DNA from: Candidatus Eiseniibacteriota bacterium
Lineage (GTDB): Bacteria; Arandabacterota; Arandabacteria; Arandabacterales; Arandabacteraceae
Length of the DNA stretch: 6,657 nt
Assembly: GCA_030622265.1 (NCBI GenBank)
Contig: JAUXGG010000093.1
Location: 1-6,657, forward strand
Reading direction: 5' to 3'
The translations under genes and the position numbers were made by a program. The notes under the pieces were generated by a model that saw only the letters and a program-made list of their open reading frames with translations, did not search any database and was not told the origin of the DNA. Position 1 is the stretch's first letter. Each line of letters starts with the position of its first letter. Below, piece by piece: positions 1 through 5,854 of the stretch.

Positions 1-1160
1 CCGAGCCCTTCCGCTGGAAGACCAAGGATTATATCGGAATCAGCGAAACACCTGAACCGGGACAGATAGAGGGGGAGATGCTCCTCTATGACGCCGGCAT
101 ACGCTATGCGGACTATGGCATCGGAAAAGTGCTTGAGCATCTCGAGGCTTCCGGTATCTCGGACCGTACGCTTGTGGTCATAACCGCGGATCACGGTGAG
201 TCCTTCTGGGAACATGGCCTGCCGATGCACAGCACCAATGTTTATGATGAAGTTGCCAGGGTCCCGCTGATTTTCTTCTATCCCGACGGATCTACCACAC
301 CTGCCCGGATACGGGAGCAAGTCAGACTGATAGATCTCTTTCCCACGTTTGTGGACATTGTGGGCGGGACTCTGCCCGGACAGTGCGAGGGCGCAAGTCT
401 TCTGGGCATGATAAAAGGTGAGGGACGAGAGATCCGGCCCGGGACGTTCCTGCCGCCCGATATGGCCCTCACCGAATGCACGACGCCCCGGGCATTGGCG
501 ACGAGGTGCCTGAGGACTGCGGAGTACAAGATCCTGGTGGAGTCGGTGACCGCATCGGCTGAGCTCTATGACCTTCGCCGCGACCCGGCGGAGACCCGTA
601 ACATGTCCGGATCCGGAATAGCCCTTGAGGATAGCCTGATGAAGCAGATGGGAGAGATTCCCGGAGTCCCTCTCCGGGGGTGGAGGATCGGCTTTACCGG
701 CGGGCACGACAGCGTGACCTTCGAGTGCGGGGTCGAGCTTCCCTACGGCGGCCGCATCACGACTCTCGAGCTCTTAACGGGAAGGGACTCTGGCTCGCTT
801 GCGATCGGGGCCGACAGCACAACGTGTGCTTTTACGTGCCGGGTGGGCGGGCTCGACCTGCTGCTTCTCGATACCAAACCGGCGACGGTACCTATCCGGT
901 TTTCGCTCTCCGATCCGGGGAAGGTTCTTAAAGCTGTCCTTGTGGGATCCTCAGATAGCAGGCAGTCCGCAGAGGCCTTCATGGTGGATACCGAATCGGC
1001 GCTCGGTACGCCCGGGAGCTTCGATGAGCACAGATGGTCGGGAACTCCGGGTGCGTATGTGTGGTGGCTGCCGGGCCAGGGGCTTGCAAGGCCGGGCCCA
1101 ACGGAGGCGCTTACACCCGAGGAAGTGGAACGCCTGAAATCCCTGGGCTATATCAACTAG
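1..1160 (+). CDS. Sulfatase / alkaline phosphatase superfamily hydrolase, C-terminal part (5' end outside window)
   Basis: The reading frame is open from base 3, so the gene starts before the window; the ATG at 78 is internal. Numbering from that Met, the sequence shows the sulfatase-type core: YDAGIRYADYGIGKVL (4-19), then TADHGESFWEHG (36-47), where D38 and H39 match the metal-binding Asp-His of the superfamily. Next come RVPLIF (61-66) and ELYDLRRDPAETRNM (162-176), the usual closing signature of sulfatase domains. Residues about 195-335 form an extra beta-rich-looking region that I do not recognise. The end, LTPEEVERLKSLGYIN, resembles the tail seen in many bacterial sulfatases. The nucleophile (Cys/Ser converted to formylglycine, or Thr/Ser) lies upstream and cannot be checked, so sulfate ester, phosphoester or phosphonate could be the substrate. 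Location (membrane-anchored or secreted) is likewise unknown. No clear terminator follows it. Confidence 0.88.
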   Translation, partial: EPFRWKTKDYIGISETPEPGQIEGEMLLYDAGIRYADYGIGKVLEHLEASGISDRTLVVITADHGESFWEHGLPMHSTNVYDEVARVPLIFFYPDGSTTPARIREQVRLIDLFPTFVDIVGGTLPGQCEGASLLGMIKGEGREIRPGTFLPPDMALTECTTPRALATRCLRTAEYKILVESVTASAELYDLRRDPAETRNMSGSGIALEDSLMKQMGEIPGVPLRGWRIGFTGGHDSVTFECGVELPYGGRITTLELLTGRDSGSLAIGADSTTCAFTCRVGGLDLLLLDTKPATVPIRFSLSDPGKVLKAVLVGSSDSRQSAEAFMVDTESALGTPGSFDEHRWSGTPGAYVWWLPGQGLARPGPTEALTPEEVERLKSLGYIN

Positions 1161-1235
1161 AGCACCTCGGGCGCCATCTTCTGTGCAGGAAGACGAGAGC
1201 GGTGATAGCGGTCGTTCACCATGGATTCGATCAGT

Positions 1236-1287
1236 CCGGGACACAATAAACGAAGGTCAGACCCGGCCAACTCCCGGGGTGTCCCGG
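1236..1287. repeat. 9-bp inverted repeat in the spacer before the radical SAM gene
   Basis: CCGGGACAC at 1236-1244 is the exact reverse complement of GTGTCCCGG at 1279-1287, with 34 nt between the arms. The interior is also rich in CCCGG/CCGGG words. It could fold as a hairpin in the RNA, acting as a 3' end for the sulfatase transcript or a leader element for the next gene. No T-run follows, so it is not a classical terminator. In GC-rich DNA such a repeat can also arise by chance. Confidence 0.35.
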
Positions 1288-1347
1288 CTACTGATGCGAT
1301 TGTTGCGTGGAAGCGGGTGACCGCGGCCGATTCCCATTTTACTGCGG

Positions 1348-1356
1348 TGTTACTAT
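1348..1356 (+). promoter_or_regulatory. Possible extended -10 promoter for the radical SAM/EndoV-like unit
   Basis: TGT-TACTAT at 1348-1356 matches the extended -10 form (TGn followed by TAnnnT). No convincing -35 hexamer stands about 17 nt upstream. If used, transcription would begin near 1363, giving a leader of about 50 nt before the ATG at 1412. The surrounding AT-rich patch (1331-1370) stands out from the GC-rich flanks. Weak evidence. Confidence 0.25.
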
Positions 1357-1411
1357 TAAGAAGATAACTACACTGGTGGAGGACATCCTGGCCAGAACCG
1401 TTAGCCTCGCA

Positions 1412-2572
1412 ATGGGCAAGCAGACAAGAGAATTCGAGGTCATCGAGAAGCCCTACCCGCATATCCTGGTGGCCTCCCGCAAGGAATTGCATGGATGGTG
1501 GAAGGGAAAGCGCGAGTGCACGGGCGAGCGCATGCTGATAAACCCGTATAACGGGTGCTCGGTGAGTTGCATCTACTGCTATGCGCGCGCCCTGCCCGCG
1601 GCCTATTTCCGCCTCTTCAACGAGCAGGGCCTGGTCACGGTATTTAAGGACTTCGACCAGGTGGTGTCCGAGCAGCTGGATTCGATATCTGTCGCATCAT
1701 GCGGCTATCTCTCTCCCGTCTGCGATCCCTTTCAGGAACTGGAGGCCAGCTACCGGCTCTCGGAGAAGATCGTGGGCGAGTTTGTGCGGCGCGACATACC
1801 TGTCGAGTTCGTAACCAAGTGCACGGTGCCCGCCGAAGTCATAAGCCTGATGAAAGGGCAGCGCCACTCCTTCGGACAGTTCTCGGCATCCACCATGAGC
1901 GAGGACCTGAGAGGCCGCCTGATGGCGGGCGGCGCCGCGGTGGATGAGCTCTTCGAGTCTATGGCAGCTTGTGCAGAGGAGGGCCTTCCCGTGGTCTTGA
2001 GAATCGATCCGGTGATCCCTCACTTGACGGATTCCAGGCAGGAGCTTAAGGGTCTCATAGAACGCGGCGTCGAGAGCGGGGCGAGGCATATCGTATCGAG
2101 CGTCATGGACATACCGGCCAGGATGGCCAAAGAAGTGTTTGCGAAGTTCAGAGGCTTCGGTGTAGGATTGGTCTACGATCTTGAGAGGACTTACTGCGAG
2201 TCGATAGACGGCTGTCTTCATGCGGGCATCGACTATCGCAGGCGGATCTTTGATATCCTCCGTAATCTATGCGAGGCGAAGGGGATCACGTTCGGTCTCT
2301 GCATGGAATACGAGAAGGTCGGTGACGGGGTGGTGGGGCTCAACCGGGAGTTCATGAGCTCGGTCAATTGCGAGGGCATGGATGTCCCGCTCTACGTGAG
2401 GGATGGTGAGCGGTTCGTTCCGGCGGCCGACTGCAGCGGGGCCTGCCTCACCTGCGTGGATGCCCGGTGCGGAGTAGACGACCTGGCTATGGGTCGTGGT
2501 AAGGGAAAGAAGGACTTCAATCTGCGTGACTATCGCAGGTGGTCACGCGACCTGGAGGGACGGGATGGCTGA
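1412..2572 (+). CDS. SplB-like radical SAM protein (COG1533-type) with C-terminal four-Cys cluster
   Basis: This is a 386-aa protein if started at ATG 1412. The frame is open back to GTG 1307, and GTG 1376 is also possible. None of these has a well-placed Shine-Dalgarno; I chose 1412 because recognisable sequence begins just after it. The radical SAM [4Fe-4S] motif CX3CX2C is C49, C53, C56, in NPYNGCSVSCIYCYAR. Further family signatures are SPVCDP (101-106) followed by an E..YRLSE helix, FVTKC (133-137) and LRIDPVIPHLTD (196-207); this pattern is typical of spore-photoproduct-lyase-like proteins. C97 and C104 lie 41 and 48 residues beyond the cluster, near where SPL carries its H-donor cysteine; exact equivalence is unproven. 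The C-terminus has a second cluster, CX3CX2CX4C (C341, C345, C348, C353), plus C319, and a basic tail. The protein probably cleaves SAM to a 5'-deoxyadenosyl radical in the cytoplasm; the substrate is unknown. Its 3' end overlaps the EndoV-like gene by 8 nt, so the two are likely co-translated. Confidence 0.88.
   Translation: MGKQTREFEVIEKPYPHILVASRKELHGWWKGKRECTGERMLINPYNGCSVSCIYCYARALPAAYFRLFNEQGLVTVFKDFDQVVSEQLDSISVASCGYLSPVCDPFQELEASYRLSEKIVGEFVRRDIPVEFVTKCTVPAEVISLMKGQRHSFGQFSASTMSEDLRGRLMAGGAAVDELFESMAACAEEGLPVVLRIDPVIPHLTDSRQELKGLIERGVESGARHIVSSVMDIPARMAKEVFAKFRGFGVGLVYDLERTYCESIDGCLHAGIDYRRRIFDILRNLCEAKGITFGLCMEYEKVGDGVVGLNREFMSSVNCEGMDVPLYVRDGERFVPAADCSGACLTCVDARCGVDDLAMGRGKGKKDFNLRDYRRWSRDLEGRDG
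2554..2560 (+). promoter_or_regulatory. Shine-Dalgarno of the EndoV-like gene, inside the radical SAM gene
   Basis: GGAGGGA lies four bases before ATG 2565 and sits within the last codons of the radical SAM gene. It settles the start: an upstream in-frame GTG (2496) has no such site and would add 23 residues with no family resemblance. The position implies translational coupling of the two genes. Confidence 0.75.
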
Positions 2573-3221
2573 CGCAAACGCACTCAGGGATCTCAGGAAG
2601 AAGGAGCTGATAACGCTCAGGGAACGTGTGGAGACGAGGATCAATCTTAAGCCGGCCCCGAAGCGGATCCGGAGGATAGCTGGAGTGGACCTCGTGCTGA
2701 CTCCCGGGGTGGGGAAGGTGCATGTGTGCGCCTCGCTGATGTCATATCCAAAGCTCAATGTGCTTGAAGAGGCGATAGCCACGGATGAGCTGGACACCGC
2801 CGTTCAGAGCGAGCTGGGCACGGTCGCTTTCGTCCCCCTGATACTGAGTGTCTTGAAGATGCTGAAACAGAAGTGCAATCTGATCATGGTGAAGGAACTC
2901 TCGGCAAGGGAGGACATTCCGCTGGCCGGCTATATCGGGGTGATCTCGGGCAGGCCCGCCCTGGGGATAAGCGATAAGAGCTCGACCATGAAGGCAGTGG
3001 CAAAGCTCGAGGGCGTTAAGCGTGCCGGCCCCGTCAAGATCAGGGGACACAAGACTCCGCTGGGGGTCGTGGCGGGCCATCTGGTTACCTTCACGGACTC
3101 CTGGAAGCTGGTCAAGGGCTGCATCACCGACTCCCGCATTCCTGAGCCGATAAGAAACGCCGGCTCGAGGGTGCGTGCCTGGGAGCGGGAGTGGAGACGG
3201 CTGAATCTTGGCAGGAAGTAA
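2565..3221 (+). CDS. Endonuclease V homologue lacking most catalytic residues (probable pseudoenzyme)
   Basis: The protein has 218 aa, close to true EndoV (about 220-225 aa). It aligns with my recollection of E. coli Nfi along its whole length: RIAGVD (37-42); a YPKL..LEEA strand (61-70); P91 at the proline of FREYP; NLIMV (105-109) at DLVFV; RPALGISDK (130-138) at VPTIGVAKK; VVAGHLVTF (168-176) at the TGHRVS segment; RIPEPIRNA (191-199) at the PEPTRWAD segment. The first catalytic Asp is kept (D42). The FREYP Glu is F89, the VDGHG Asp is K110, the HPR motif is gone, the first Lys of GVAKK is D137, and the PYIP wedge is AVQS (79-82). EndoV cuts DNA or RNA next to inosine; this protein very likely cannot. 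It may still bind nucleic acid or act as a partner of the radical SAM protein, whose stop codon it overlaps. A rebuilt active site using E111, E116 or D117 is a less likely alternative. The fold assignment is firm; the function is unknown. Confidence 0.85.
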   Translation: MADANALRDLRKKELITLRERVETRINLKPAPKRIRRIAGVDLVLTPGVGKVHVCASLMSYPKLNVLEEAIATDELDTAVQSELGTVAFVPLILSVLKMLKQKCNLIMVKELSAREDIPLAGYIGVISGRPALGISDKSSTMKAVAKLEGVKRAGPVKIRGHKTPLGVVAGHLVTFTDSWKLVKGCITDSRIPEPIRNAGSRVRAWEREWRRLNLGRK

Positions 3222-3245
3222 GAGACAGTTGGCCGGCACGGCTGC

Positions 3246-3275
3246 TTGACTAAGCACTGCTGTCGGTGGTATATT
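3246..3275 (+). promoter_or_regulatory. Strong sigma70-type promoter with extended -10
   Basis: TTGACT (3246-3251), an 18-nt spacer, then TATATT (3270-3275), preceded by TGG (3267-3269), which makes an extended -10. Each hexamer has five of six consensus bases. The predicted start near 3282 gives a leader of about 75 nt to the zinc-ribbon gene at 3356. It is the best promoter match I found in the window. Confidence 0.7.
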
Positions 3276-3341
3276 CTACGGGTATGGACTGGTTAGGTGG
3301 GTAGATGCAGAAGCCTAGAGATTATGTGATTGAGAAGGGAT

Positions 3342-3348
3342 GGGAGGG
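3342..3348 (+). promoter_or_regulatory. Shine-Dalgarno deciding the zinc-ribbon start
   Basis: GGGAGGG, seven bases before ATG 3356. The alternative in-frame ATG at 3305 has only AGGTGG four bases upstream. The stronger, better-spaced site favours 3356 and a 63-aa product over an 80-aa one. Confidence 0.55.
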
Positions 3349-3355
3349 CAGCGTA

Positions 3356-3547
3356 ATGGAAGTAACATTCCCGAAGTGCAGGAAGTGTCACGATGGTGTC
3401 CTGATTCCGCTTTCCGATTATGGACGGGAAGGGGCGCCCATTACGTACAAGGCGTGGGTGTGCTCCAATCCTGAGTGCGGCTTCAACCTCAGGATCGATA
3501 ATGGTGAGATAAGTCTGGGGAAGACGATCGGCCAGTCCATGAAGTAG
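3356..3547 (+). CDS. Small Cys4 zinc-ribbon protein, function unknown
   Basis: The product has 63 aa from ATG 3356, or 80 aa from ATG 3305; the extra 17 residues have no recognisable feature. Two cysteine pairs, C8-X2-C11 and C36-X4-C41 (in KCRKCHDG and WVCSNPECGF), are spaced as in a zinc ribbon, with a beta-hairpin-like segment between them. The second half, CGFNLRIDNGEI, reads like the closing strands of a ribbon. There are no membrane segments or signal peptide. It is too small to be an enzyme; such ribbons usually bind nucleic acid or act as accessory subunits, but I do not recognise the family and name no function. It has its own strong promoter upstream and a strong hairpin downstream, so it is probably a monocistronic unit separate from both flanking operons. 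Confidence 0.75.
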   Translation: MEVTFPKCRKCHDGVLIPLSDYGREGAPITYKAWVCSNPECGFNLRIDNGEISLGKTIGQSMK

Positions 3548-3660
3548 ATTCTGAACACTTGATCCCCTACTGTAAGAATGGACGCTCCCGGAGTACACAG
3601 GCCACAACAGGAACGCAGACAAAGAATCGCAGAGCCGGCGATGGCTCTATCATGGATAAG

Positions 3661-3686
3661 TGGGCAGGGGTGCTGACCCCTGCCCA
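3661..3686 (+). terminator. Perfect 11-bp GC-rich hairpin, probable terminator of the zinc-ribbon transcript
   Basis: TGGGCAGGGGT (3661-3671), loop GCTG, and ACCCCTGCCCA (3676-3686) pair without mismatch. The stem is very stable. The sequence after it is TACCCTTATAAT, only moderately T-rich, so it may be a weak intrinsic terminator or the 3' end of a transcript stabilised by the hairpin. It stands about 115 nt past the zinc-ribbon stop. Confidence 0.55.
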
Positions 3687-3710
3687 TACCCTTATAATGG
3701 GCGTGAGCGT

Positions 3711-3786
3711 ATCTGGTGGGGTGCTCGCACGTCTGGTGGGCACACGCCTTGTCCGACGGGCGCCTGGTCATCTGATGGGGTGCTTG
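3711..3786 (+). repeat. Pair of 17-bp imperfect direct repeats upstream of acpS
   Basis: ATCTGGTGGGGTGCTCG (3711-3727) and ATCTGATGGGGTGCTTG (3770-3786) agree at 15 of 17 positions, 59 nt apart. A partial third copy, GTCTGGTGGGC, begins at 3731. They lie just upstream of the acpS promoter, where operator half-sites would be expected, but they could equally be remnants of a local duplication. Confidence 0.45.
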
Positions 3787-3796
3787 GACATAGTCC

Positions 3797-3825
3797 TTGA
3801 AAGCGGGCCTGCACTTGAATATGAT
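3797..3825 (+). promoter_or_regulatory. Sigma70-type promoter of the acpS-nnr operon
   Basis: TTGAAA (3797-3802), exactly 17 nt, then TATGAT (3820-3825); each hexamer differs from consensus at one position. The predicted start near 3832 gives a leader of about 30 nt, with the acpS Shine-Dalgarno at 3854-3859. Confidence 0.68.
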
Positions 3826-3862
3826 GCCCGCAGCACAGAAAGACCGCCCGGCCGGAGGTACG

Positions 3863-4282
3863 ATGCCTGCTCAAGACAGCATAAGCGTGGGGATAGACCT
3901 CGTATCGGTTTCCCGCGTGGAATCCATCCTCGACAGGTGGGGAGACAGGTTCCTCGACCGGATCTTCACCAGGGCCGAGGTGGACTATTGCAGGTCCAGG
4001 CACTGCCCCGCCAGGTCGCTTGCCGCCAGGTTCGCGGCCAAGGAGGCTTTTTTCAAGGCCGTCTCGGGCGGGAGCCCGGAGAGGAGCGCGGCCGCTATAC
4101 GCTTCAAGGACGTCGAGGTCGTGATGGAGGCCAATGGGGCCCCGCGGCTGAAATCCAGCGGCGCGGCCAGCGATGCCCTCGGCGGGGCCCGGGCATCGGT
4201 CAGTCTTTCACATGAACAGGATCTTGCGGTAGCGATCGTAATAACTTCTCCCATAATCACATCCCCGGAGGTGTCAGGTTGA
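3863..4282 (+). CDS. acpS: Holo-[acyl-carrier-protein] synthase
   Basis: This enzyme transfers the 4'-phosphopantetheine arm of coenzyme A to a serine of apo-acyl carrier protein, activating it for fatty acid synthesis in the cytoplasm. The product has 139 aa, slightly longer than the usual 120-130. Family motifs are visible: VGIDLVSVSRVE (9-20) with Mg-binding D12; FLDRIFTRAEVDYC (30-43); LAARFAAKEAFFKA (53-66) with metal-binding E61 next to K60; NGAPRL (91-96); and SVSLSHEQDLAVAIVI (112-127). The extra length is a short tail after the last strand (TSPIITSPEVSG) that may exist only because the nnr ribosome binding site is built into it. The start at ATG 3863 is backed by GGAGGT at 3854-3859; upstream in-frame ATGs at 3821 and 3824 lack one. 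The stop overlaps the nnr start codon. Confidence 0.95.
   Translation: MPAQDSISVGIDLVSVSRVESILDRWGDRFLDRIFTRAEVDYCRSRHCPARSLAARFAAKEAFFKAVSGGSPERSAAAIRFKDVEVVMEANGAPRLKSSGAASDALGGARASVSLSHEQDLAVAIVITSPIITSPEVSG
4267..4273 (+). promoter_or_regulatory. Shine-Dalgarno setting the TTG start of nnr
   Basis: GGAGGTG lies five bases before TTG 4279 and inside the last acpS codons. It fixes an unusual start codon whose last two bases form part of the acpS TGA stop (TTGA overlap). This is a typical termination-reinitiation arrangement. Confidence 0.75.
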
Positions 4283-5826
4283 TTCCAGCAGTCACGGCAC
4301 GGCAGATGCGTAAAATCGACGAGGTGACCATCCGGGATTTCATCCCCGGGATCGAGCTCATGGAAAACGCCGGGGCCGGTGTTACCGAGGAGTTGCTGAC
4401 CTATTTCAAGCCTGCCAAGACGACCGGTATAACGGTGGTCTGCGGCAAGGGAAATAACGGCGGCGACGGCTTCGTGATAGCCAGGCTCTTAAAAAAGAAG
4501 GGCCGCCGGGTCAGGGTCTTCCTCCTGGGCAAGGCGCGGGAGGTGAAGGGAGACGCCGCAACCAATCTCAAACGTTGTACCAAAGCCAGGATCAAGGTAA
4601 ACGAGGTCGACGAGGCCTCTCTTCCCAGGCTCGAGGACGAGCTCCTGAAGGCCGGTATTATAGTGGATGCCATTTTCGGCACCGGCTTCGAGGGCCGGCT
4701 GCGGGGGATTCACCGCGATGTGATCCAGTTCATGAATGACTGTCCGGCGGTCAAGGTCGCCGTCGACATACCTTCCGGCGTTAATGCCTCGACCGGAGAT
4801 GCCGAGCTCGCCGTGGATGCCGACCTTACCGTGACCATGGCCCTTCCCAAGCTGGGCCACTTCCTGTTTCCCGGCAAGGGCTATACGGGCGACCTTCATG
4901 TCCATGATATCGGGGTGCCGCCCGAGGTTGTCCTGCGTGAAAGGCTGGGCACCTTCGTCTTAGGAAGGTCCGATGTGGAGGAGGCCCTTCCGGTCAAGCT
5001 TCCCGACGCCCACAAGTGGTCATGCGGGCACGCGGTCGCCGTCTGCGGCTCCACCGGGTTTACGGGAGCTGCGGCGTTGACCTCGATCTCAGCCATGAGA
5101 TCGGGCTGCGGGCTGGTGACTCTGGTGACCCCAAAGAGCCTCAATGCCGTGATGGAGACCAAGCTCACCGAGGTGATGACTCTTCCCGTGGATGAGACTC
5201 CCGAGGGCTCACTTGCTTTCAAGGCCCGTAAAGCCATCCTCGATCTCGCCGGCGGTGCCGATGCCATTGCCATCGGTCCCGGCCTTTCTCAGAACAAGGA
5301 CACCGTTAAACTTGTGAAGTACCTTCTTCCACGGCTCGAGGTACCGACGGTCCTGGACGCCGATGGCCTGAACGCCTTTGCCGGACAGGCCAGGAAGCTC
5401 AAAGATGCAGGTTTCCCCCTGGTCATAACGCCTCACGTGGGCGAGGCCTCACGGCTCTTCGGCGTGGACAAGAAGAAGATCATGTCCCGCCCGGTGGAGT
5501 TCGCGCGCAAGGCGGCCAAGGATCTGGGCGTCGTGATGGTGCTCAAGGGAGCGCCCACCATAATCGCCGGCCCGGACGGTGACGCCTATATCAATCCCAC
5601 GGGCAACCAGGGCCTCGCCACCGCGGGCTCGGGCGATGTCTTGACCGGAATCATAACGGGGCTCTTAGCCCAGGGCGCCGATGCTCTTGAGGCCGCTGCC
5701 TCCGGAGTTTATATACATGGTCTCCTGGCCGATCTGCTGTTGGAGGAATATGGGTATTTCGGTTTTATGGCCGGAGAGCTTGCCGAGACAATACCCGAGG
5801 CCATTGCGGACATAGTCTGGGAGTGA
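4279..5826 (+). CDS. nnr: Bifunctional NAD(P)H-hydrate epimerase / ADP-dependent NAD(P)H-hydrate dehydratase
   Basis: This is a metabolite-repair enzyme. Its N-terminal YjeF-N domain epimerises damaged (hydrated) NADH/NADPH between R and S forms, and its C-terminal ribokinase-like domain dehydrates S-NAD(P)HX back to NAD(P)H using ADP. The 515 aa match the usual fused length. Epimerase domain, about 1-215: TARQMRKID (6-14), ELMENAG (26-32), GKGNNGGDGF (56-65), DAIFGTGFEG (130-139), VDIPSGVNASTGD (162-174). Dehydratase domain, about 230-515: HKWSCGHAVAVCGSTGFTGA (245-264), AIGPGLS (331-337), VLDADGLNAF (358-367), ITPHVGEASRLFG (383-395), VLKGAPT (421-427) and TAGSGDVLTGI (448-458), with D453 as the expected catalytic Asp. 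Both halves look intact. It starts at TTG with a strong Shine-Dalgarno and is coupled to acpS, a pairing common in bacteria. The 28-bp gap to the amidohydrolase suggests one transcript. Confidence 0.96.
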   Translation: MIPAVTARQMRKIDEVTIRDFIPGIELMENAGAGVTEELLTYFKPAKTTGITVVCGKGNNGGDGFVIARLLKKKGRRVRVFLLGKAREVKGDAATNLKRCTKARIKVNEVDEASLPRLEDELLKAGIIVDAIFGTGFEGRLRGIHRDVIQFMNDCPAVKVAVDIPSGVNASTGDAELAVDADLTVTMALPKLGHFLFPGKGYTGDLHVHDIGVPPEVVLRERLGTFVLGRSDVEEALPVKLPDAHKWSCGHAVAVCGSTGFTGAAALTSISAMRSGCGLVTLVTPKSLNAVMETKLTEVMTLPVDETPEGSLAFKARKAILDLAGGADAIAIGPGLSQNKDTVKLVKYLLPRLEVPTVLDADGLNAFAGQARKLKDAGFPLVITPHVGEASRLFGVDKKKIMSRPVEFARKAAKDLGVVMVLKGAPTIIAGPDGDAYINPTGNQGLATAGSGDVLTGIITGLLAQGADALEAAASGVYIHGLLADLLLEEYGYFGFMAGELAETIPEAIADIVWE

Positions 5827-5832
5827 CCGTGT

Positions 5833-5853
5833 AACACCCCTGGGGAGTGTTTT
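5833..5853 (+). promoter_or_regulatory. Small hairpin covering the amidohydrolase ribosome binding site
   Basis: AACAC (5833-5837) pairs with GTGTT (5847-5851), and CC (5838-5839) pairs with GG (5844-5845), with one bulged A. The Shine-Dalgarno GGGGAG (5842-5847) lies in the loop and 3' arm, and a short T-run follows. It could mask the ribosome binding site or act as a weak attenuator between nnr and the next gene. Short stem; modest evidence. Confidence 0.3.
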
Positions 5854-5854
5854 G

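Larger units (their letters stand above)
3548..3862. other. Non-coding stretch between the zinc-ribbon gene and acpS
   Basis: This is 315 bp with no credible gene. A frame open here (from 3559 into acpS) is out of frame with acpS and has no family resemblance. It holds the hairpin at 3661-3686, a TATAAT word at 3693-3698, related repeats at 3711-3727 and 3770-3786 with a partial copy near 3731, a small palindrome GGACATAGTCC (3786-3796), and the acpS promoter. I found no tRNA or recognised riboswitch. The first 110 bp (3548-3660) show nothing I can name. Confidence 0.6.

Noticed and set aside
1697..2221. 174-codon frame on the - strand opposite the radical SAM gene
   Set aside because: It lies wholly inside a confidently identified gene and its translation shows no recognisable motif.
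2496..2564. Upstream GTG start for the EndoV-like protein
   Set aside because: It would add 23 residues encoded within the radical SAM gene with no family similarity; ATG 2565 has GGAGGGA at the right distance and gives the normal EndoV length.
2742..3257. 171-codon frame on the - strand opposite the EndoV-like gene
   Set aside because: The + strand frame aligns with EndoV over its full length; the antisense product is a shadow.
3284..3304. Six-codon ORF (MDWLGG) ending directly before ATG 3305, a possible leader peptide
   Set aside because: It is too short, has no ribosome binding site, has no attenuator-like structure or repeated regulatory codons, and would start within a base or two of the predicted transcript start.
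3693..3698. Perfect TATAAT as a separate promoter
   Set aside because: No -35-like hexamer stands 16-18 nt upstream and there is no extended -10 TG; the promoter at 3797-3825 is better placed for acpS. Kept only as a note in the spacer finding.
3559..4215. Long + strand frame (218 codons) across the spacer and into acpS
   Set aside because: It overlaps acpS in another frame, is very rich in Arg/Gly/Gln as expected from GC-rich shadow frames, has no family motif and no ribosome binding site.
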